5,062 bases of DNA from NCBI GenBank assembly GCA_023700825.1, contig JAMPYE010000364.1, positions 1 through 5,062 on the forward strand, written 5' to 3'. The DNA comes from Thermoanaerobaculia bacterium (GTDB taxonomy: Bacteria; Acidobacteriota; Thermoanaerobaculia; Gp7-AA8). The notes under the pieces were generated by a model, which saw only the letters and a program-made list of their open reading frames with translations, had not been told where the DNA came from and ran no database searches. Below are positions 1 to 5,062 of the stretch, in pieces. The stretch's first letter is position 1; every line of letters starts with the position of its first letter. The translations under genes and the position numbers were made by a program.

Positions 1-6
1 ACGTGC

Positions 7-80
7 TGGGAGATCGTTCAATGGTAGGACAACCGGCTCTGGACCGGTGAATCGGGGTTCGACTCCCTGTCTCCCAGCCA
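7..80 (+). tRNA. tRNA-Gln with anticodon CUG
   Basis: The full cloverleaf can be folded by eye. The acceptor stem is TGGGAGA (7-13) with TCTCCCA (70-76). The D stem is GTTC (16-19) with GGAC (27-30). The anticodon stem is ACCGG (32-36) with CCGGT (44-48), and its loop CTCTGGA places CTG at 39-41. The T stem is CGGGG (53-57) with CCCTG (65-69), with loop TTCGACT. G77 is the discriminator and CCA is encoded at 78-80. The first pair is U-A, as is usual for bacterial glutamine tRNAs. The anticodon reads CAG codons. A C6T5 tract at 85-95 follows directly and may help termination, but no separate hairpin precedes it. No second tRNA is seen in the window. Confidence 0.97.
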
Positions 81-158
81 ATCGCCCCCCTTTTTCCTCC
101 ATCGAGTCGCGCGGTGAGCTGCAGTCACGCTGCAACCACGCACCTGCGGCGACGAGAT

Positions 159-794
159 TCAGCGATGCAGCGCCGACCGGAAGTAGAAGTCGAGCATCGC
201 GGTCAGTGGCGCGGCACTCCCGCGCAGGCGGCTGCGAAGCGCGGCGCCTTCCCAGCAATCGACCAGAAGGCTTGCCATTCGTTTCGTGTCCGCGTCGGCC
301 GGGAGGTCACCGCGCTCCCGCGCATCCTCCAGGCAGACGGCGATGCGACCGGCGATCTCGGAGAAACACTGCTCGATCTTGCGGCGGAAGACGTCGCTGA
401 TGCCGGACAACTCCTGTCCGAGCCCACCGAGCAGACAGCCGAGGTAACCCTCCTCGCGGTATTTCTCCGCGGTCAATTCGAAGAACCGACGGACTCGATC
501 GATCGGGGGACGGCCCGCGTCTTCCAGGCAGGCGTCGAGGCCCGCATGAACCTGCTGCATGTACGCGTCGATCACCTGGAGGGCGAAGTCCTCCTTGTCC
601 TTGAAGTGGTGATAGAACGAGCCCTTGGGAGTCGCCGTGGCCGCAAGCAGGGCCTGGATGCCGAGGTCGTTGTAGCCCTGCTCGAGAAGCATGGTCAGTC
701 CCGCTTCGAGCAGACGCTGCTTGGTTGGATGGGTCATCGTCATTTGACAGAGGCCCGCCAGAGCGACGCGAGACGCCTCGCGCCGCTCTGACAT
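159..794 (-). CDS. TetR/AcrR-family repressor, NemR-like, likely electrophile or redox sensing
   Basis: This is a 211-residue cytoplasmic DNA-binding regulator. Residues 21-67 form the TetR N-terminal domain, with the helix-turn-helix near 45-64 ending in the family signature PKGSFYHHF. The C-terminal ligand domain carries GCLLGGLGQEL at 119-129. Its Cys120 aligns by eye with the Gly-Cys-Leu of E. coli NemR, whose Cys106 senses hypochlorite and reactive aldehydes; the shared chemistry is inferred. The start at 794 was chosen because it lies 6 bases after the stop of the upstream cupin gene and has GAGG four bases upstream. Met18 (743) and Met20 (737) would give about 192-194 residues, nearer the usual family length, but have no visible ribosome site. 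The gene is the second of a two-gene operon and probably represses its promoter through the palindrome at 1237-1252. A small inverted repeat (120-134) lies past the stop, without a T tract on this strand. Confidence 0.9.
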   Translation of the reverse strand: MSERREASRVALAGLCQMTMTHPTKQRLLEAGLTMLLEQGYNDLGIQALLAATATPKGSFYHHFKDKEDFALQVIDAYMQQVHAGLDACLEDAGRPPIDRVRRFFELTAEKYREEGYLGCLLGGLGQELSGISDVFRRKIEQCFSEIAGRIAVCLEDARERGDLPADADTKRMASLLVDCWEGAALRSRLRGSAAPLTAMLDFYFRSALHR

Positions 795-800
795 TCTGCC

Positions 801-1196
801 TCAGGGCTGCGGTCCTTTCACTTTTTCGATCATGTGGTTGATGACGTGACTGTGTTCGCGCTGCGGGCTGAACATGATGATCTCCGCATCGGCATCGACA
901 TGCACGTTGTGACCGGGTGGCCAGTAGAAGAGATCGTCCGCGTTCACCGTCTCCTGCTCGCCCCGAACGTTCGTCGTCGTAATCCGACCGCGCAGGACGA
1001 AACCCCAATGAGGGCACTGACAGGCGCCATCCACCAGGCCTTCGAACAGCGGAACGGTGTCGACGCCCGACGAGAGGCTGAAATACTCGCCGCTGATCCT
1101 GCCGAATCCAGTCGCGTCGCCGAAGTCCATCCTCTGCCGGAGCACGGCTCCCGGGATCTCCATCTGGACGTCCACATCGCCTTTTGCAACTCGCAT
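801..1196 (-). CDS. small single-domain cupin protein
   Basis: This 131-residue soluble protein of the cupin beta-barrel superfamily is of the kind often annotated only as cupin domain-containing protein. Its own reaction is not known. The family-like parts are GDATGFGRISGEYFSL (26-41), the cysteine-bearing CQCPHWGFVLRG (59-70) as a degenerate cupin motif 1, and FYWPPGHNVHV (90-100) as motif 2. Possible metal ligands are His63, His96 and His99. The classical His-x-His of motif 1 is not present, so metal binding is uncertain. Cys59 and Cys61 next to His63 could also bind metal or react with thiol reagents. The ATG at 1196 is supported by a strong Shine-Dalgarno, AAAGGAGAA (complement of 1202-1210), with ideal spacing. 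It is the first gene of an operon with the TetR gene, so it is probably that repressor's main target and possibly part of the response to the sensed compound. Confidence 0.88.
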   Translation of the reverse strand: MRVAKGDVDVQMEIPGAVLRQRMDFGDATGFGRISGEYFSLSSGVDTVPLFEGLVDGACQCPHWGFVLRGRITTTNVRGEQETVNADDLFYWPPGHNVHVDADAEIIMFSPQREHSHVINHMIEKVKGPQP

Positions 1197-1232
1197 GATC
1201 GTTCTCCTTTCGCGTGATTGCTTCGTTTCCGC

Positions 1233-1259
1233 ATTCTAGACCGATCGGTCTAATTTGAA
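1233..1259 (-). promoter_or_regulatory. sigma70-like promoter of the cupin-tetR operon
   Basis: Read on the minus strand, TAGAAT (complement of 1233-1238) is a good -10 box. TTCAAA (complement of 1254-1259) is a 4-of-6 -35 box at a short 15-base spacer. An alternative -35, TGTTCA (1256-1261), gives a 17-base spacer but a weaker match. Transcription would start near 1226, leaving a leader of about 30 bases that contains the strong ribosome site of the cupin gene. The promoter spacer is occupied almost entirely by the perfect palindrome 1237-1252, the usual layout of a TetR-repressed promoter. Confidence 0.65.
1237..1252. promoter_or_regulatory. 16-bp perfect palindrome, probable TetR-family operator
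   Basis: TAGACCGATCGGTCTA is its own reverse complement over all 16 bases. It sits between the -35 and -10 boxes of the cupin-tetR promoter and overlaps the first two bases of the -10 box, so a bound dimer would block RNA polymerase. Half-sites of the form TAGACC with a four-base centre are, from memory, like those described for NemR-type regulators. That agrees with the NemR-like cysteine of the TetR protein encoded in the operon. No second copy was found in the window. It is about 80 bases from the proposed promoter of the divergent cyclase gene, so direct control of that gene is less likely. Confidence 0.82.
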
Positions 1260-1325
1260 CAGGATACACCCTCTACCGGCGCATTCGGCTTCCAGCTTTC
1301 CGTCGCTTCGGCCGCGATGCGCGAT

Positions 1326-1331
1326 TACAAT
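1326..1331 (+). promoter_or_regulatory. -10 box of the diguanylate cyclase gene, predicting a near-leaderless mRNA
   Basis: TACAAT matches the -10 consensus in five of six positions and ends 10 bases before the proposed ATG at 1342. A start site 6-8 bases downstream would fall at about 1337-1339, giving an mRNA leader of only a few bases. The 5' side offers no convincing -35 hexamer at 17 bases (TCGCTT at 1303-1308). The lack of any Shine-Dalgarno before 1342 fits a very short leader. Confidence 0.5.
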
Positions 1332-1341
1332 CGCGCCCCGC

Positions 1342-2673
1342 ATGCCGCCCCTTCGCGAATCCACCGACCCGGTGTTCCAGGCGATGTTTCAGTCCGCTGC
1401 CGACGTCATCGTGGTCGTCGACGAGCACGGAACGATCGTCATGGCCAACGACGCGTGCGAGCGGCTGCTCGGCCATGCGCCCGAGTCGCTCGTCGGCAAG
1501 AGGGTCGAGGTGCTCGTCCCGTCGCGCTTCGCCCGGCACGCGAGGCTTCGCGACGACTATGTCTCGGGCCCGCGCCCCCGGGCGATGGGTCAGGGGCTTC
1601 TGCTGCAGGCGGCGCACGCGGACGGGCACGAGGTGCCGGTCGACATCGCGCTGACGCCGATGGTCGTCAGCGGCAGGCGCTGGACCGCCTGCGCCCTGCG
1701 CGACATGAGAGGCCGCACCATCGGCCCCGAGACGCTGCGCGTCCAGGCGACGGCGCTTCGTTCCGCCGCGAACGGCATCGTGATCACGGATCGCACCGGA
1801 ACCATCAGCTGGGTCAACCCGGCTGCGTGCGCGATCACCGGCTACGCTCCCGACGAGCTGATCGGCCAGCACACCCGGCTGCTCAAGTCGGGCCGTCACG
1901 ATTCCGAGTTCTACGCGAATCTCTGGAGGACGATCTCGCGCGGCGAGACCTGGTCGGGCACGATCGTCAACCGGCGCAAGGACGGAACGCACTACTACGA
2001 GGAACAGACGATCGCTCCCGTCGTCGATGAAAAGGGCGTGATCTCCCACTTCATCGCGATCAAGCAGGACGTCACCGAGCGACGGCGGAACGAGGAAGCG
2101 CTCGCAACCGCCCACGCGAAGTTAGGCGAGTACGTCGTCGAGATCGAGTCGCTCAACCGTCGCCTGCGCGAGCAGGCCATTCGCGATCCGCTCACCGGGC
2201 TGCACAACCGGCGCTTCTTCGAGGAGTCGGCCGAGCGCGATGCGGCACGCGCCATCCGCCTCGGCGAGCCGCTCGCCGTGGTGATGCTCGACATCGACCA
2301 TTTCAAGCAGATCAACGACTCCTTCGGGCACGCATCCGGGGACCGTGTGCTCGAGAGCATTTCCGCTTTGCTCCGGGCGCATGCACGGGTCGCCGACCTC
2401 GTCTGCCGTTTCGGCGGCGAGGAGTTCGTCGCTCTCCTGCCCGGAGCCTCGCTCGCCTCCGCGCTCGAGCGCGCCGAACGGTGGCGCGCCGAGATCGAGG
2501 CGCGGGGCATCACGATCGACGACGGAAGAGCCATACGCTGCACCGTCTCGATCGGCATCGCCATGCTCGGGACCGGCGCCGACTCGATCGGCATGGCGCT
2601 CCGCCGCGCCGACGCCGCGCTCTACCAGGCCAAGCGCGGCGGCCGCAATCGTGTCGCCTCGACCGAGCCCTGA
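1342..2673 (+). CDS. PAS-PAS-GGDEF diguanylate cyclase, soluble
   Basis: This 443-residue protein is predicted to condense two GTP into cyclic di-GMP. PAS domain 1 spans about 11-122 and PAS domain 2 about 133-246, the latter with the common NRRKDGTHYYEEQ and FIAIKQDVTERR motifs. A helical linker (about 247-280) leads into the GGDEF domain (281-438). All key residues are present at a constant offset of 10 from the model enzyme PleD: metal ligand Asp317, guanine contacts Asn325 and Asp334, catalytic GGEEF at 358-362, and the inhibitory I-site Arg349-x-x-Asp352. It should therefore be active and product-inhibited. No membrane segment or signal peptide is seen, so sensing is cytoplasmic; the PAS ligand is unknown. 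The start at 1342 precedes PAS 1 directly. The frame is open upstream to a TTG at 1255, but that stretch carries the proposed promoter. Leu261 is a TTA codon (2122-2124), uncommon at this base composition. The gene is divergent from the cupin-tetR operon. Confidence 0.93.
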   Translation: MPPLRESTDPVFQAMFQSAADVIVVVDEHGTIVMANDACERLLGHAPESLVGKRVEVLVPSRFARHARLRDDYVSGPRPRAMGQGLLLQAAHADGHEVPVDIALTPMVVSGRRWTACALRDMRGRTIGPETLRVQATALRSAANGIVITDRTGTISWVNPAACAITGYAPDELIGQHTRLLKSGRHDSEFYANLWRTISRGETWSGTIVNRRKDGTHYYEEQTIAPVVDEKGVISHFIAIKQDVTERRRNEEALATAHAKLGEYVVEIESLNRRLREQAIRDPLTGLHNRRFFEESAERDAARAIRLGEPLAVVMLDIDHFKQINDSFGHASGDRVLESISALLRAHARVADLVCRFGGEEFVALLPGASLASALERAERWRAEIEARGITIDDGRAIRCTVSIGIAMLGTGADSIGMALRRADAALYQAKRGGRNRVASTEP

Positions 2674-2723
2674 GCGCGCGCCGCGGGGCGAGGAGTTTCC
2701 CGGGCCGTCACCCCTCGGGGGCG

Positions 2724-2729
2724 TATACT
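2724..2729 (+). promoter_or_regulatory. candidate -10 box upstream of the miniprotein leader
   Basis: TATACT matches the -10 consensus in five of six positions and stands out in the GC-rich gap after the cyclase gene. No good -35 hexamer lies 16-18 bases upstream, so activity may need an activator or may be weak. A start near 2735-2737 would give the 39-residue gene a leader of roughly 155 bases. The first inverted-repeat arm (2731-2737) would then be only partly transcribed from this promoter. Confidence 0.4.
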
Positions 2730-2730
2730 C

Positions 2731-2890
2731 GGGACTGCGAGGATCACCCCGCCATTCAGTCCCTCTGAGCTAAGTCAGACCCGCTGAACATACCGTCCTT
2801 AGAGTCCGCATCTTTCTCCTGCACACGGGATTCGTGTGCGCGCGATGACCTCGGAACGGCCGCCCGTCGCGCTTCAGCAGGAGGTCAACC
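2731..2890 (+). promoter_or_regulatory. structured leader of the membrane miniprotein gene, possible riboregulator
   Basis: This gap has no protein gene but several complementary segments. GGGACTG (2731-2737) pairs perfectly with CAGTCCC (2757-2763). CTCTGAG (2763-2769) can pair with CTTAGAG (2798-2804) with one G-U. GCACACG (2821-2827) pairs perfectly with CGTGTGC (2833-2839) around a GGATT loop. GCGCGATG (2840-2847) pairs with CGTCGCGC (2865-2872) with one G-U. CTCCT (2816-2820) is complementary to AGGAG (2879-2883), the core of the ribosome site. The last three helices are mutually compatible and would form a three-way junction that hides the Shine-Dalgarno. No known riboswitch consensus was recognised. 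Folding energy and conservation are untested, and GC-rich DNA yields chance helices. Confidence 0.42.
2879..2884 (+). promoter_or_regulatory. strong Shine-Dalgarno site of the 39-residue gene
   Basis: AGGAGG is a full match to the ribosome-site consensus and lies 6 bases before the ATG at 2891. It is the main reason for believing that this very short reading frame is translated. The upstream segment CTCCT (2816-2820) could pair with it. Confidence 0.8.
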
Positions 2891-3010
2891 ATGCTCCCAT
2901 GGATGCTCGGCGGGATCGCCATCGTCGCGTTCTTCGCAATCTGGATCATTCGAGACGCACAAGCCGACGACCGTCGCAGGAAACTGGGGAAACGCGCGCC
3001 GCGAAACTAA
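2891..3010 (+). CDS. 39-residue single-pass membrane miniprotein, function unknown
   Basis: The frame starts MLPWMLGGIAIVAFFAIWII and ends in a charged tail, RDAQADDRRRKLGKRAPRN, with a TAA stop at 3008. Residues 2-20 form one hydrophobic helix with two tryptophans. The basic tail predicts, by the positive-inside rule, an N-outside, C-inside inner-membrane orientation. It has a full AGGAGG at ideal spacing and an intrinsic terminator 7 bases past the stop, so it looks like a complete small transcription unit. It does not match CydX, KdpF or CcmD closely enough to name, and no partner gene of those systems is nearby. Its length and shape resemble small membrane proteins that adjust larger complexes, but no target can be inferred. 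The alternative ATG at 2903 (Met5) would cut into the helix and has no ribosome site. Confidence 0.72.
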   Translation: MLPWMLGGIAIVAFFAIWIIRDAQADDRRRKLGKRAPRN

Positions 3011-3017
3011 CCGTGTT

Positions 3018-3042
3018 CCCAGCGCTCACTCGCTGGGCTTTT
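3018..3042 (+). terminator. intrinsic terminator after the miniprotein gene
   Basis: CCCAGCG (3018-3024) and CGCTGGG (3031-3037) form a perfect 7-bp stem with a CTCACT loop, followed by CTTTT (3038-3042). It begins 7 bases after the TAA of the 39-residue gene. Read on the minus strand, the stem is followed by AACACGG, so it is expected to work mainly for the plus strand. Confidence 0.78.
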
Positions 3043-3048
3043 CAGAAT

Positions 3049-3068
3049 GCGGCCGCTTCCGCGGCCGC
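3049..3068. repeat. 8-bp GC-only inverted repeat in the convergent gap
   Basis: Two GCGGCCGC octamers (3049-3056 and 3061-3068) are separated by TTCC. Each octamer is itself palindromic, so the pair is both a direct and an inverted repeat. On the minus strand the loop reads GGAA, a stable GNRA tetraloop, and the hairpin begins about 30 bases past the stop of the DUF2339 gene. It is followed there by ATTCTG, not a proper T tract. It may protect or help end the 3' end of that mRNA, or act as a barrier between convergent transcripts. Confidence 0.6.
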
Positions 3069-3098
3069 GGTCACGATCCAGTCGAGCTCACCCGGCAA

Positions 3099-5062
3099 TC
3101 AGACGTCGGCTCCGTCCTTCCTGAGCACGAACTTCTGCAGAAGGACGGCAACGAAGGCGAGCGCGATGGCGAGCCCGACGAGCGACCCGACGCGATAGAG
3201 GCCCCCGAGGCGCATCAGGTCGTGGAGGAAGCACTTGAGAATCGCCACGACGAGCAGGCCGAGAGCTGCCACGCGCGCCGACCGCAGGCCTTTCACGATT
3301 CCCACGATGAGCAACGCAATCGCGTAGATCGCCCACCCCAGCGTGTAGGTCAGGTCCTGCGCGAGCCCCGCGTCGAAGTCGAACGTGATCGAGGAGCCGG
3401 TCGAGTAGTAGTCGGCGATCTCGATGTTGAGCAGCAGGAAGAGCAGGATCGCCGCGCCCGCGTTGCACGCGATGGCGAACCTCCGGAGCCATGGCCACTC
3501 GAGCCCGATCTTCCCCGCAAGCCATGCCGCCACGAGGAAGGCGATCGCCGGCACGAGGTAGGTGTAGAGATACCAGTTGAAGATCGCTACCTCGCTGCGC
3601 GGGTGATAGTCGAACACCGCGGGGTTGAGCGTCAGGCGCGCGAAGACGACGAGCGCGAGCCCCACGGCCCACGCGAGCAATCCCGGGTGCCGCAGCTTGC
3701 CGAGAAGCCAGACGAGCGCCGCGACCTCGAGCGCCCAGGCAATCGTGACGAACTCCTTGTCAAGTTGCACCGGCACCGCGAGCGTGACGAAAGCGAGCAC
3801 CGCGGCGGCGACCATCGCGCGCGTTCCGCTCGCCGGCTGATCCTCCGGCTCACGCCTCGCGAGTCGATCGAGAAGGAACGCGAGAAGCCCCGCCTGCGCG
3901 AGAGGTAACAGGCCGATCGCGCGGAAGCCGACCCATTCGAGGTTCTGCCGCGCGAACACGAAGAAGGTCGCGCTCGCGAGAATCGCCGCAAGGTACGGCT
4001 CGATCCTGCCCCGCGCGCTCTCGCGCAGCACGAGCGGATAGAGCGCGAGCACGAGATAGAGCACGAGAGCCAGCAGCATCTCGCCGCCCCACGCCGACGG
4101 CTCGAACGACGCGCCACGCCAGACGAAGAACGCCGCCGTCGCCGGCACCACCGCGAACATCGCGATCACATGCCATTCGGTCACCCACGCGACCGCCAGC
4201 ATGCAGACGAGCAGCGCGACGTGCGCGAAGACGATCAAGAGGACGTTCGGTCTTCCGGGCAGCTCGCCGCTCGAGATCAGAACCGTCTCGGCGACCATCG
4301 CCGTCAGCACCGCACCGACAGCGAGTTTCGCGCGCAGCGAGTCTGCGTGTTTCGCCTTCAGGCCGAAAAGCACCGCAGCGAATGCCGCGAGCGCCACCGC
4401 GAGAATCACGCCGTACGTCACCGTCGGCGCGTCCCTAACTGTCTCGACCCAGATGCCGACCGCGATCTCTCCGAGGATCCCCGCCGCGATCGCGAGCACG
4501 CCGCGACGCGACGCGATCGCCGCCATGCCAACCATCAGCGCGATGGCCCCGAGCGACGCGATGAACCGCGCATCCGGCCGCGCGATCGAGACGTTCCCCG
4601 CAATGACCATCATGAACACGAAGGCCGCGAGCACGATATAAGGGCTGTGATCTCGCGATTCCCCTTCGGCGCATCCCTTCATCAGGAAGTTCGACGCAGA
4701 AAGCGAGAGCGCCGTAAGACCGAGGAGCGCGACGATCGCACCTCCCGCGTCGAGCTCGAGCCCGACGTTGGCCCACAGGCACGCGAGCACGAAGAACGCG
4801 GCGAGCACCGCGAGGAACATCGCCGAGTACCGCCGTCGCAGCGACGCGACGAGCGTCACCGCGGCGATCGAGATCGCGACCACGATCGAGACCCTGGCCA
4901 ACGACTGCCGCGCGACGTGGCCGCGCACCGCGAGCGCCATGATGACGATCTGCAGAACCGGCACGATCGCCGCGGCACGGGAGGCTGCGAGCGAACTCCC
5001 TGCCGCGCGCGCCGCAACCGGCACCGCGAGGAAGAGGAGGGCAAACGCTCCGTGCACGACGA
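3099..5062 (-). CDS. DUF2339 multi-pass membrane protein, N-terminus beyond the window
   Basis: At least 652 residues are visible, and the frame stays open through the right edge, so the GTG at 5057 is probably an internal valine. Family members are commonly about 900 or more residues, with an N-terminal soluble or coiled-coil part that is missing here. About twenty hydrophobic segments are spread along the chain, with short basic loops between them, consistent with an inner-membrane protein. Recognisable C-terminal family stretches, numbered from 5057, are VPVQLDKEFVTIAWALE (428-444), FNWYLYTYLVPAIAF (493-507), DLTYTLGWAIYAIALL (568-583) and FLHDLMRLGGLYRVGSL (610-626). The role is unknown; no catalytic motif is visible. 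The gene ends in TGA (3099-3101), converging on the miniprotein gene, and no frameshift is seen. The recognition rests on these remembered C-terminal patterns. Confidence 0.85.
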   Translation of the reverse strand, partial: VVHGAFALLFLAVPVAARAAGSSLAASRAAAIVPVLQIVIMALAVRGHVARQSLARVSIVVAISIAAVTLVASLRRRYSAMFLAVLAAFFVLACLWANVGLELDAGGAIVALLGLTALSLSASNFLMKGCAEGESRDHSPYIVLAAFVFMMVIAGNVSIARPDARFIASLGAIALMVGMAAIASRRGVLAIAAGILGEIAVGIWVETVRDAPTVTYGVILAVALAAFAAVLFGLKAKHADSLRAKLAVGAVLTAMVAETVLISSGELPGRPNVLLIVFAHVALLVCMLAVAWVTEWHVIAMFAVVPATAAFFVWRGASFEPSAWGGEMLLALVLYLVLALYPLVLRESARGRIEPYLAAILASATFFVFARQNLEWVGFRAIGLLPLAQAGLLAFLLDRLARREPEDQPASGTRAMVAAAVLAFVTLAVPVQLDKEFVTIAWALEVAALVWLLGKLRHPGLLAWAVGLALVVFARLTLNPAVFDYHPRSEVAIFNWYLYTYLVPAIAFLVAAWLAGKIGLEWPWLRRFAIACNAGAAILLFLLLNIEIADYYSTGSSITFDFDAGLAQDLTYTLGWAIYAIALLIVGIVKGLRSARVAALGLLVVAILKCFLHDLMRLGGLYRVGSLVGLAIALAFVAVLLQKFVLRKDGADV

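Noticed and set aside
56..80. The tRNA-Gln 3' end as an integration attachment site.
   Set aside because: No second copy of the tRNA 3' end, integrase or mobile gene was seen in the window.
120..134. TGCAG-TCACG-CTGCA hairpin as the terminator of the TetR operon.
   Set aside because: The stem is only 5 bp and no T tract follows on the minus strand, so termination there is not supported.
114..791. A long plus-strand open frame opposite the TetR gene.
   Set aside because: It mirrors the codon pattern of the TetR gene in GC-rich DNA, has no ribosome site and shows no recognisable domain.
1255..1341. An N-terminal extension of the cyclase to the TTG at 1255.
   Set aside because: That stretch lies beside the operator, carries the TACAAT box, encodes no domain and lacks a ribosome site. 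The PAS domain begins directly after the ATG at 1342.
2757..2770. Similarity of CAGTCCCTCTGAGC to the CAGUCCCCUGAGCC stretch of 6S RNA.
   Set aside because: The matching 3' strand of 6S RNA and its long closing rod are not found downstream, and the region instead reads into a ribosome site and start codon. A chance match is more likely.
2731..2890. A cyclic di-GMP riboswitch next to the diguanylate cyclase.
   Set aside because: None of the conserved GEMM-I or GEMM-II sequence blocks was recognised. Adjacency alone is not evidence.
3049..3068. Two NotI sites 12 bases apart as a cloning or adapter artefact.
   Set aside because: They sit in continuous natural sequence in a typical convergent-gene gap and form a symmetrical hairpin. 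No vector sequence flanks them.

Overview
This is a GC-rich bacterial window, chromosomal in character. The lineage cannot be fixed from sequence alone. The tRNA-Gln form (U1-A72 pair, short variable loop, CUG anticodon), the GC-rich codon choice, TACAAT/TATACT-type -10 boxes and a large DUF2339 membrane protein would fit Acidobacteriota or another GC-rich Gram-negative group. This placement is an inference. No mobile element, CRISPR array or phage gene was seen.

Layout from left to right. A complete tRNA-Gln(CUG) on the plus strand (7-80) is followed by a two-gene minus-strand operon. Its first gene is a small cupin (1196 to 801). The second is a TetR-family repressor (794 to 159) with the Gly-Cys-Leu motif of the electrophile sensor NemR. 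A perfect 16-bp palindrome, TAGACCGATCGGTCTA (1237-1252), lies in the spacer of the operon promoter and is the likely self-repression operator. Divergent from it is a PAS-PAS-GGDEF diguanylate cyclase (1342-2673) with intact catalytic and product-inhibition sites. It appears to have a very short or absent mRNA leader.

The stretch 2674-2890 has no protein gene but is not featureless. It carries a -10-like TATACT and several inverted repeats. One pairing would hide the strong Shine-Dalgarno of a 39-residue single-pass membrane miniprotein (2891-3010), followed by a clear intrinsic terminator (3018-3042). This leader plus miniprotein is the least explained part of the window. A very GC-rich hairpin (3049-3068) lies between that terminator and the convergent last gene, a DUF2339 multi-pass membrane protein (minus strand, 3099 to beyond the right edge, N-terminus missing).

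The cupin and TetR genes form a self-contained, probably electrophile- or redox-responsive unit. The diguanylate cyclase, the miniprotein and the DUF2339 protein show no direct pathway link to each other beyond adjacency.
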